From Astropecten irregularis (Eukaryota > Echinodermata > Asteroidea > Paxillosida > Astropectinidae), in assembly GCA_963971285.1 (NCBI GenBank), contig OZ020248.1, positions 11,470,001-11,534,000 of the forward strand: DNA of 64,000 nt, given 5' to 3'. The notes below the pieces were generated by a model. That model was not told the DNA's origin. It made no database searches and saw nothing but the letters and a program-made list of their open reading frames with translations. This document shows positions 31,876 to 44,100 of this stretch, one piece after another (position 1 is the stretch's first letter; every line of letters begins with the position of its first letter). The position numbers were made by a program, and so were the translations under genes.

Positions 31876-32099
31876 CTGTAGTTTGCAACATGAAGGAGCC
31901 CCTTATGATTATGATTTTGTTCATTTATTGGAGGCTTTCACAGTGGCTAATACAAATTAATTAACGCTCGGGTTTCCTCCGGAGCATTTTTATTTAATTA
32001 ATAACTGAATCCCCAAAGGGACTGGTGCTAGTCTACCCGATGCTGCTGGAGGCGTGACCATAAACTTTCCCACCGGGAGAGGGCGCTTTATTATCAGCA

Positions 32100-32116
32100 A
32101 TGGCGACTTACGATTG
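32100..32116 (+). CDS. VPS35L: VPS35L coding exon 1 (17 nt)
   Basis: ATGGCGACTTACGATTG followed by donor GTAATA encodes MATYD plus two bases of a Trp completed by exon 2 (HSRARNY). The vertebrate N-terminus has the same design: a very short first coding exon ending in a split Trp before HSR. Confidence 0.82.
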
Positions 32117-35100
32117 GTAATAAAACTCTCTGATTTTTGCTGTTTTTTTCTTTCATTTATGATTTATCGCTGAAAAATATACGTCTTTTGACGAGTTTCT
32201 GTCAAGTTCTATTAAGTGAGATAATGTAATTGATTCAAAAGTGAGGGTCTTAATGTGAAATTCATCGTTGTAAAATGAAGTCCTACGTCAGTGTTCTTTT
32301 CGCATTATATTTATCATTCACCAGTAATGATATGGTGAATTTTTCGTTTCCTTGTTATGGGGGATGATGATAAGACGGGATCCCCCAAAACGCATTGATT
32401 ATTTAAGCTCTCAGGTAGCTTTTACTCCTCAAAAATGATACTTTTGACTTTCGGCAAATGTTCATTGGTCCTTAGTTAAAAGCCTAGATTGAAGAAATTG
32501 GTGCAACATTTCAGTGTAAAAATGCAATTTTCTTACACGCTTTTTGCAAACTTGAAAACAGCCTGTGTCTGATCGCGTTAGGCCATTTTTGTCTGGTCTG
32601 GTTAGTCTAGTGCCTACACCTAACAGATCAAGAGTCCTCAAAATGTCAGAGTGGAAACCAGACTATTCTGGCCTGCGGCCGCCGTGTCCGTGCGGCCAGG
32701 CGCGTACGCAGGGGGGGTGTTTTGGACGTAAAACACCCCCCTTTGCTCAGCGGTAAAAATGTGGAAAGGGAGACAATAAGGAAACGGAGAGGGAAAAAGA
32801 TAAAAAGAAAGCACCGAATAAATACCAAGTGTAAAACAGGGAAATTTGGGGATTAAAGAAGAAGAAGAAAGATCAAGTGTGTGTTAATAAAACTTGCGTA
32901 CATGACTACATGTATAACATTAAGGCCCCCTATAGTTACATAATTATAAGGCCTATAAATTTTACATCACGACGTACGTTCGTTCCTCGTGATTGGGAGT
33001 GTTGTGCGCACGCGATGCACCCACCATTTGCAGCATGGAAAACGATCGACTCCACTCACTTTATACATACAGGCAGGGGAGGCTGGGGCCGCGTAATTTG
33101 TTTGGGTACGGTACTCGCTGGGAGTTTAGGCCGGGGGGCTCCCCGGTTAAACTTTCTAGCCCCACTAATGTGGAATAAATTTTCGCGCAAGCCGCTCCAT
33201 CCTTAGCGGCCTGAGCGAAAGATTTCCACCAGTACACGGCCTTCTTTCTTTTTACTATGCACTGTAACCATAAAAACGTAGCCTAAATGGAAACTGTTTG
33301 CACTTTTGAAAGGAAGTCCAAGACTTTGTTCTGGATGACCGTGATCGACTGCGTTTTCAGTGTCATGCACAAAAAAGAGCTTGTCTCTTCATTCTACCTG
33401 GATTTAATTTTCACGGAAATTCCGTGTTTATTGAAAAATGCAATTCAATCAAATGATAATAAATGGAAAATTTTCAAAATGTCGACTACACAGCTTTTTA
33501 CGGAAGCCCATTAGTGCCAGGTGAATATATTTATTTGACATCGGGAGTGGATATTTTCAAGTTTCGCGGCTGCGGAAAAATATTCCTTTGACAAAAAAAG
33601 CATAACCCACGTCAAAAAAATATATTCACCTGACAAAAACGGGCGTTGATATTAGACAAAATTGGCCGTTTCTTCAAAACTGGTGCAACGCATGATCATC
33701 GCTTAATAATATATTGTTTCATATTTCTTATTTTTGTTCAAATAAATGTTATGGCAGAATGACTATTTCCTTTTGATCCTGCGTCTAAATGAAAACTGTA
33801 TGAAAACAAATTTGCCATCATAACTTTTAAAAATCCTTTGGTCAATGTGTCTAAAATCCGAAATTATAAAAATGAAAAGAAAAAAACCCCATCCTATTTC
33901 CATGGCAAAAAGTTATCAAAAAGGGCCCAGAAATACTCTAAAATGCACCAGGGAGCATCTAATATCCAAAATTTCCCGGGGCCCTTAAGCGGGCCCCGTA
34001 CCCCACGCCGTGGCTTCGCAAGATTTTTTTTTAAACACCCCCCTTGGAAACATCCTGCGTACGCCACTGCGTGCGGCCGTGAAATGGTACATCTTCGTTT
34101 TTACCATTTCCACAAAAATAACCTTGCTAATCATGTAGTATAGGACACCATTAATGTATATATCTAGGTAAGGTACTTTTCAAGAAGTAGTTTTCCTTTC
34201 CTTTATTAAACTTGGGACCCATCTTATCACAATCCTGTTGTTATGTTTGTGTTAATCTGCTTTCTTGATCTAGGCATTCCCGTGCGAGGAACTACGATGG
34301 AGAGCGTAATGCGGGTGTTCTCCATTCAGAGCCAACTCTGGATCATCCGCTGAAACCTGTTGTGGTTAGGAAGTTTCTCTTTTATTTAATTAAATAGATA
34401 CAGTTAGGCCTACACTCGTGAAAGTTTCACTTAGTTTTGTTGCCGTATTTGCAATATGAATAAGCACCAATCCCTGAGGTTGAGCTCATCAAGTGCTTTG
34501 GAAAAATTGTATCCTACTAACAGTAGACCCAGTAACTGGGGAGCTGAATTCCCTTTTTTTTTTACTTTTGGGGTTGACGGTCGGTCAAGCGCCCCAGTGA
34601 ATTATATTGCTCAAAATGTGTCGTACACAGGAAAATTTCACGGCACTTTCGCCGAAAATGTCCCCAAATTACACCAAAAACATCACAAACAGAATTGAAA
34701 CTCGCTCCATTGCTTCTACGAAAGTTAGAGATGAAATGCAGCATATTATTATTAGTATTATTTTGAGCCCTGATTATGTACTGTATTATTAATGCTTTAC
34801 CTTCCTATGATGCACTCGTTTGAATCAGGTCACTGAAGTGAAGAAGATAGGCCGTGGTGGTTCCACTATTAAGCAGCAATCATCCAAACCGGCTTCAGCT
34901 GTGGACCCTTTTGCTAACACCATGGAGGGCCTGGACCCTCTCTCGCAGTTTGCTGCCGCAGCAGCTGTCAAGGTCGTGGACCCTTTGTCTCAGGGAGGCT
35001 CGCAAGGCTCCGGCTCAGACTCCGTGAGTAGATGAATAGGGCCTATATAAGACTTAAAGACGCTTGGTAGAAGTACTGAATGAAGTCAGATTTGCGGTAG

Positions 35101-38100
35101 CTTGATATTCAGACAATGTCATTATTCTTTATAAGTAAGCACACTCTGAGGGGTTCAATTCTCTCTTGCAGACGGATTCACCTGGATTCAAAAAGAATCA
35201 ACTGGATGATTCCTTTGAGCCCTGGTCCAGCAAGAAAGCCACCATCCTCAGCAAGTACACCACCTCTGAGAAACTCTCCATTACTACGGTAAGAACTGGG
35301 AACATCAACCAAAAGCATATTTAATGATTAGCGTCACACGTTTGGGGAAAAAGGCAAATTTGTTGACCTGAGCTGTTGACTTGAGCTCATTCAATTGATA
35401 TTAATTGTAAATTGTTAATTGATAAGTGTTAATTAATATTATGATCGCAGTCATTCAAGAGTGCGATACCCATGTGCAATTTTCTTGTAAGTTTTTGTGA
35501 TAATATTTTGGGTTAATTGGGTATTGTTTTCTTAAAAAGAAAATTGCTTGGTTTTGTTTATTTACAGAGCTTTCTCTCAACCGGTGGCAGAGAAAAAGGT
35601 AACACTATGATGATATGTGGCCATATATAATATAAGTGTTTTTAAAATGTTGATTGCTACTAATATGCAACACTTTTGTACTTGAATGTATAGAATAGGT
35701 CTTGCTGAATGAGATGAGACTGTATTGATTACAAATATTTTTTTTTATTTTAAAACCTGCAACCCAAAGCAGAAGCCATTTTTTATTTATTTCTCAAATG
35801 ACTACACCTTAGCAGGTTATGTGCGTACATGCTGGTTGTTGCTTTGATAGCATTATGTACAATAAAATTCCTAGGTTGTGGGGTGCCGTGGCCGAGTGGT
35901 CTGGTGTGTCGTACTCAAGATCTTGTGGTTAATCTACAAATTCTGGGTTCGAATCCAGCCATGGGCTAATGGTGCTTGCGTCCTTGGGCAAGACGCTTTG
36001 TTCACATATTGCTCCTCTTTACCCAGGTGTAAATGGGTACCTGTGAGGGTAGAGATGGCTTTGTGTGATTGATGGGCCCGATGACCAGGGATAATAATTG
36101 ATAATATTAAGCTTTGTGATACCCTTCTTGTGTGTAAGAATGCTATGCCTAAATTATTATTATTTTTATTAGGCTATTGGAGATAAGGCTCCGACACTTA
36201 TTACCTTAAATACTAGAAATGAGGTTGTTCAAATGGTTCACAATGTTGGCTGAAAGGTAGCGACGTTTCGGTTGTGGACTGCAAGCCTTTATCTGGGTTT
36301 AAATTGAGACCGTGTCTTCATCTGTTTGATGAAGGCTAGAAGTCCGCTGCCAAAATGTCACTACCTTTCAGTCAACATCTCGAGTTGTCAGACTCGTAAG
36401 CCCTGTCCGCACTGGACTTTTTTTGGGCAAAGTTACCGAGACGCTGGGTACTTTACCCATTTTAAGTCCAGTGCGGACATCTCAGGAAGTCTACCTCTCA
36501 GTTACTTTGCCCGAGCCGCGCGGGTATTTCTACCGGCCAACTTCTGCCCGGGTAGAATGCCCGAGACACTTTACCCAAGACGAAAAATCCAGTGCGTACA
36601 GTGCGAGTCGGGTACCCACATAAGCCTTGTATTGTCAGCTCGGTAATTCTTCCGTGCATGCACGTTAAGTTACCCGAGTCAAAAGTCTAAGTGCGGACAC
36701 CGGTAATATTTGCCCATTTTTCATTTACCCATCGGCTCGGTTAAATCCCTGGAAAAAAAAGTCCAGTGCGGACAGGGCCTTAGTTCCTGACTAATAACCT
36801 TATTATGGGATAGTTAAACCTTCCAGTCCTATTTGTACCGTAAAAATACCACCAGTGTGGTTTCTGTGTGAAAGACAGGTTTCTACACATGTTCCGTACT
36901 CTAATGAAACCTTCCTTTTTGAGAATCAAAATAGTCTTATACTATCTGACAGTTTGCATCAAGAACAGGGTTTATTTAACATTTTAATATTTTGTTTAAC
37001 TGTAATTCCCCCCCAAAAAATTACAGATACTAGGAAACACCTTCTCAACCTGTTTTCTTTTTTTCTCGCAGTTACAGTTAAGGCACAGTCAGCAGCGCAG
37101 AGCTCCGTCACTGACAAAGTGAAGAACAGACTGGAACAACTTGATGATTTTGAAGAGGTAAACAAAAAACAAACATATAAATTAAAATCATATCATATTT
37201 GTGACTTGCGTAAGGTCCAAACTCTTACAAAATAATACAAATGTTTTTTGTTTGTTGTCACATGATATGGTCATCGGTAGAAATCGCAACGTTTCGTACG
37301 CAAACTGCAATACTTCATCTGGCGATGGCAGTGGTCACGTCCGGGCTGCTTATATCTGGTTCCTGTTCACTGCCATTGCCTGATGAAGTATTTCAGTTTG
37401 CATACGAAACGTACCAAACTCTACCATCGTGTGACAACAGATATTAATTTTTATTTGATTTATATCTACCACGATGAATAACGTTTCAAATTTGTTTGCT
37501 TTTATTGTCCTACAAAATTGTTGGTGGAAACATTTCCAAAGCATTTTACTGTTCTTTATACAAAAACATTCAAGCTGCTTCAAATTGTTTGTTTTTGTTT
37601 TTGTTTTCTTGTTTTATTTTCCAATTCAACGAATGTATCAATTAACGATGCATAAAGGAATACAAAGAAATTATTCAGAACCTCCTATGATCAAAAATTT
37701 AATTACTTGCCATTTTATTGTTTTGTATTCTCAATTGTTCAATAGCAAAAAGCCTCTTGAGCTTGAAAGCTCGAGGGTTGATTAAAGGCTTAAATTAATC
37801 CTCATCCAAAGATTCATTGGATTATCTCTTTAATCCTTGACAGGGCTCCGTGAAGGAGATGCTGAATTTGAGCCAGCAGGATTACGTCCATCGGATTAAT
37901 GAGTTGAACCAAGCGCTGATCTCATCCTGGGATCAGGATCAGAAAGTCAAGGCCCTCAAAATAGCCATACAGGTCAGGAAGCTTGGATTAAGATAAATCG
38001 GATTAGTACTGAACTGAAAAGTCGCCAGCCTATTCATGCAGGATTCGAACCTTTACTCTATGATTGCTAGTGCAGATGCCTTACCAGAAAGGTCTTAAAG

Positions 38101-41100
38101 CTAAGAAGCCATTTGCGAGTTAAATCTGAATAGTATCTGGTACACAGACCTCTTTCATTGCATATAAACACCCCAGTTTGAATTTCACAGACTAAAGACT
38201 CTGTTGCTATATCACATGATTTGGAGCAGGCTTTTGCACAGCAATACCCATCTCTGGAATGGACTGGTTCCTTTTTGCCATTCTTATCCATTATGAACAT
38301 TGCACTGGTGCAAGACGTCTAAAGCAAAAGCTTGCCCCGAATCATGTGATATACCAACATAGTATCCCAGTCTAGTCTGGGAAATTCAACTTGGGGTGTT
38401 TATGTGCAACGAAAGAAGCCTGTGTACCAGATATTATTCAGATTTAACTCGCAAATGGCTTATTGTAATAATTGGCAGGTGATGCATTAATCATATGTTG
38501 ACCACAGTGTGAGTGGCTGTCTATCTGTTAGCACACCAGACTGCTATAGTATTTTTAGGAGTCTCTTGGTTTGGATCCCATTGATTTATCCAAAATTTGC
38601 GAATTCACAAGCTGCTCCTTTGGGAAAAAGCAAATGCATTTATACCGGTATTTACTATACCTGCTATACGAGAAAATTTTAGGTTGGGTAAATAGTTCCA
38701 AAACAGCAAGTATGGTGTCAAAAAGAAGCCGAGGCACCTCTATGACTAACAAGCCTGGAACCTGGGGCCAATTTTATAGAGCTGCTTAATCACAAAACAT
38801 GCTTAAGCATGAAAAGTCTTCCTTGATCAAACATGATTACCAACCAAATTGTCATGCGACGTTTACTGCTTTTGACTTGTATTTGCCCATTGTTTGCTGA
38901 GCATAACATTCACAAAGAGTTTTGGCTGACATATACTGGTTTTATTTACCACGTTTTTTGGAACTTAGGCAAATTTTGCTTAGCAAACTCAAGTGTAGAA
39001 TACAAACATTGTCTTTTATTTTTCTTACAGTGCTCAAAACTGTTGGCAGATACATCAGTGATACAATTCTATCCCAGCAAGTACGTGCTGATCACTGACA
39101 TTTTGGATACGTTCGGTAAGTAGACTTCACTGAAAGATTTGAGGCTTTGCATGGTGACAATTGGTATGTGGATTGGTTTGCAGAAACACCATGTAAGACT
39201 CATCGCAGATGTTCACTTTTGATGTCAATTTCACTTTGCCAGAAATCAGTCGCAAGAAAGTACGATTTGGTCTTTTTACTTATTGTCACCATTATAGTCA
39301 TCTCGAATTTGACATTTCTTCTTTTTTTCTTTTTTTCTTGGGGGTGTAGGGAGGCTGGTATACGACCGCATCCGTCGGAAATCCACCTACATCCCATCAG
39401 GTGGCACCACACCCCAGATGCTCCCGGAGAACTTTGCACCGGAGCAAGTTCCTGACTCTGCCAAAGAGACCTGCCGCAACTGGTTCTTCAAAATCGCCTC
39501 CATCAGGGAACTCATTCCCAGGCTGTATCCTTTATAACAAGCTGAAAAAAAACCCAACAAATTGAAAAATCATTGTCAGTTTGGAGAACCGTTGAAATAA
39601 ACCTAATAAGTCATTGAAAAATAAACATAGAAAATTGAGATTTGATCCTGCAACCCCTGAAATACCGTACCGGCACTCTTACCTTTTTTTTTTCCTTTTT
39701 TTCCCTTTTTTTTAATGAAAAATCGCCAATCACAAGACCCAAAGCAGGCCACTCAAGGTGATGGCTAAAAACGAGGAGAAAGGGGAACAAAGAAGAAATC
39801 ATGGGGTAGAAAGACAACTATTGATGTTGCACTTAAATTGGGACAAATTGTAAGTGGAAGGGAAGCAGGATGCAGGGAGGGAATTCCATAACAAGGCGGT
39901 ACGCGGGAAGAAACTGGATGAGTATCCCCGAGTATTTGACTTGGGGACCACTACAGTTTAAGAATGCTTACCAACTGAGCCATCGATCCCTATGTTGGAG
40001 GTGTCCCTAACATGCGTGGTTCTTCGGGGGGCTGGAGGGGAGCTTGAACCCCCACAAAAAATTTTGCTTAGCCCCCCAAAAATATTTAATTGAAAAAAAT
40101 TATTCTTGAAAATACTGGATCTTTTCAGTTATTAAAGCTGCAATTACATGGAGAAAAAAAACCACGTTGTATCGGCTATAGGTGCATGTTTTTTTTTCTC
40201 GTAATAAGACATAGCAGAATGTGTTAGAAGAAAGGTCTAGCCCCAAAAATATTGGGTCTTCAAGCCCCCAAAAAATATTGGCTCTAGAACCATGCCTGTT
40301 CCCTAATACTGAGTCTATTATTGTTGTTCGTTTGGCAGTCAGAAACCTTAACTCATTGTTATCTGCAGTTATGTTGAAGCAGCCATCATGAGCTGTTACA
40401 GTTTCTTAACAACTGGGTAAGTCTCACACTTAAGAGATAACTCTACCATTCCTCTCACAGAAAAGAAGTCCAATCGTAGCCATTAATATCATATTGCTCA
40501 GCTGTAAAGAAAACACAGCAATTGGTCAACATTGCTATTAAAGATAGTATCATACTTTGGTTTTTATCAAAGAAATACTGATTCATGGGCAAAAATGCCA
40601 AGACATATACAGTAACAGTCATCTGTGAAATTTGAAGTCCCATACGTTGCCCACTTTTTGAGAGAACAGTGAAAAACAGCCACAGTATTTCTTAAGTCTT
40701 TTCTCTTTTATTTTTGATCTTTTAAAAGATCAAAAACGATTTTTGGTCGTTGTTTTACTAATTTCTGGATAAATACACCATTTCAGGTGGAAATATTTAA
40801 CGGTATGTTTCTGCCTCCACCATCTTCATACCCTGTAAGTTATACATAAATCTGTGAACATTTCTGTTTTGGTTTCTTACCAAAGTATGACACTACCTTT
40901 TAGCAAATTTTGGCCCTAAGACCCTTATGTGGTCTTACAAATCGGCTTAATAACAACCCCGTCATCAGATAACGTCATGTCTGTCCTCTTTTCCTTTGCA
41001 GGGAGTATGAGCAAGCGTTGCTACGGCTGACCAATCAAATGAGAGGAGTGGGTGACCCACTGGTGGCCATCTATGCCCGAGCCTACCTTTGTCGTGTGAG

Positions 41101-44100
41101 TAAGACCCTAGAAAAGCAATTTTTGAAGATATGAAAGTGAAAAAAAAAACCACAACAACAACGAACAAGTCTAATCATCATGAATATTAAATGATTTTGG
41201 TCGGGAAATAGATAATATGTAAATTAGGCTTGCCCTTCACCGACGTGGATGAGCACTGTATACTCAGTACTTGTGAGAGCATGTGAAAAAAATTGCATGC
41301 TGGCTCAGGTGAGATTCGAACCCACCAACAAATAATTATTGAGTTTGAGACAGAAAATGGACTCAACAGTTCGTAAACAGTGCAAGCAGCTGTGTTTTTC
41401 AAGCAATTCAAGATTTAGTGTCTTTTCCAAAGATTGTTGGTCCGAACAATTTTTGGAACAAACATAAAGTAAACTATTCTTCATGTTTTATAAGAAAAAT
41501 TGAGTCGTGTTTTCGCTAGTTTCTCGTGACTCAGATGTCCGATTGTGCTCAAATTTTCACAGGTTTTTTTTTATTTCATGTACATGTTTGATCAGACAAA
41601 GTATGAGTGCAGTCATGTGACCTTTACCAATCATGTATTGTACCTTTAACCAATCAAATAGGGTTCTGTTTAGTAAACACCAAGGTAAGTTAAAGATTCC
41701 TTTGGTGATAGTTCTAGTAACATCATCTTATTCTTCTGTCCGTGTACAGGTGGGCGTTGCTGTTGCTCCAAATGTCCGTACTCATCTCATCAACAACTTT
41801 TACGATTTCCTGTCTTCGTACTCGCAAGTAAGTTTCTTCTTTCCGTTTATTTATTTTTCATGTAAATGGAGGTTTCTCTAAAGTGTCATAAAGCCCAAAG
41901 AAACACACGGAGTGAAGATTCATGTGTCGTAGTTCAAGGTGGGAAGACATTTTGTAGAGCGTAATTACTGTGAAAAAAGTAATGCTGTGAAATCTGTTCC
42001 ACCCCACCAATCACGCAATAGGCCATATTTACAGCGCATCCATCTTGTCACCTTCCTTGTATACCCGTTGGAAAAGATCATAACACCAATTTTAAAAAGA
42101 AAACGGGTACCAGACTACTTTTAATCCAAGGGGGTTTACGAAACTCAGGCTTAGGCTCCAGCTCTATCATCTATATAGTGAAATATAGCTTGTGGTTTTT
42201 CATTGAAGCTAAAGTTCTGTTTTCCTTTGCAAACCAGGGGCCGATTTCACTAACACTTTGTGATCATTGCTACAGCCCAAATCCATTGCTAAACAGAAAA
42301 TTGCTGTGCAAAGTAGTGATCGATTTTCCGTTTAGGTATGGATTTGGGCTTTAGCGATGATTGTAAAGCGTTAGTGAAATCGGCCCCAGATACAATTACG
42401 AACGGCAGCCCAAAGCCTTTTTTCAATACCCGTTATTTTAAAATGCATGAAGCCAGAGCCTAAGCCTGAACCTCCATTCATAAACACCCCAAGCCTCATT
42501 GTGATTGCACTGCTTTGAATGTAGGATGGATGCACCTAAGGTCTATTCCTCCCCCAAGTCCATATTTACGATGTTGCTGCACCATATTCATCAATCCTTT
42601 CTTGCACAATCACCTGTTGCATTTCAAGCAGTTGTGTGTTCTCATGTTCTCATGTTCTCATGTTCTCAAGTTCTCAACAGTAGACTTTTTTGCTTATGGT
42701 TAGCATATTTCACAGGAGAGTTTTCTTTCTCGCTACGCTAAGCAAGGACTTTCTGCAGAATGCATGCACATGACAGGGTGTTAGAAAAAAAAATCTGAAA
42801 ATCTAGAAATTCTGTGCTAACAGATTAAGTGCCGAAAATCTTGCTTATGGATTAAATATTCACAAGTTCTCTAGTTTTTTTAATGTTGTTCTTTTCACCT
42901 TAAATCTTGCTTTATGCATGACAAACCTGAGATGAAAAACCTTTCTCCAATGGAGGACTTATAGAGTCAACTGTCATTTTGTTATCCCCCATATTTCTGA
43001 AGGCTAGATCCACCCCAGGAAGGTATTATAAACTTAAAGGTATAATACATGATTGGTAAAGGTCTCAGAACAGCACTCACACTTTGTCTGATCCAGCATG
43101 TACATGAAATAATAAGCCTGTGGAAATTTGAGCTCAATCGGACTTCTGAGTCATGAGAACCAGACTCAGTTTTTCTCGTAAAACATGAAGAATGGTTTTG
43201 ATCTTACCCCGAAATCAAAGGTCTTTGTTTTACTCATTTCTGGATACATACACCATTTCTGGCGGAAATATTTTAAGGGTATGTTTCAACGAGCACCTTC
43301 TTCATGCCCTGAAAGTTATACGTTAATCTTTGAACATTTCTATTTGTGTATGTTACCAATCCTGTTCTGTAATTGTTTCTATTTTGATTGATTTCTTTGT
43401 CAGTTTTTGGTGCTTGGAAATTGTTTTTTTGGAGAAAGTCCCTGTCTAGAACAAGTCTTATTTCTGTCTCCAGGGTGTCTCCATCCATGAAAGAGAGTTG
43501 TTTTTTTCGCAGGATGTCCCGACTGCCCTCAAGCGCTCGAGGGTCTTGATGTGGGTAGGTCGGAGGAGCTTCCTTTGGGTCATTTACCGGGTTTTTCAAT
43601 CCCTACATTACCTCACAATTCATTTCGGTTTCCCTTTAATAAAACACCACTCCACTTTTTAATCGTGGGGTGGTTACCTTTTACACTCACTATCCTTTCA
43701 TAACCCGGGGAGTCTAGGTGCTCAACTTCTCCGTCTGATGCATTCCGCTACTAGCGGCAAACAGTTAAATGTGGTATCATACTTTGGTAGCATACTGAAA
43801 CAGAAATCTTCACAGGTTTACCTGTAACTTACAGGGCATAAAGATGGTGATGGTAGAAACATGCCATTACTATTTTTCTGCCTGAAATGCTGTATTTATC
43901 CAGAAAAGAGTAAATCCAAAGACCACAACTATTTTTGATCTTTTAAAGGTAGTATCCTACTTTGGTAAGAAGCCAAAACAGAAATGTTCACAGATCTACG
44001 TATGACTTACAGGGTATGAAGGTGGTGGTAGAAACATACCGTTTAATTTTTTCCATCTGAAATGCTGTATTTATTCAGAAAAGAGTAAAACAACGACCAA

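Larger units (their letters stand above)
29623..32099. other. Head-to-head intergenic region
   Basis: About 2.5 kb between the start codons of the fibropellin-like gene (minus) and VPS35L (plus). It holds two TTAA MITEs (30503-30867, 31327-31667) and a GGGGCGGATCC element (31676-31875). No TATA box is clear. Just before the VPS35L ATG lies CCGGGAGAGGGCGC (32073-32086). Confidence 0.6.

Noticed and set aside
32877-33206. 109-codon frame inside the hAT element as a transposase
   Set aside because: No hAT dimerisation or DDE features seen; low-complexity composition; the element looks non-autonomous.
35880-35960. Leu/Ser-type tRNA gene
   Set aside because: A and B boxes are good, but it continues into a conserved SINE tail seen in two other copies.
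39525-39534. Exon 9 continuing through GTATCCTTTATAA
   Set aside because: In-frame reading gives a stop within a few codons, and the family sequence continues in exon 10.
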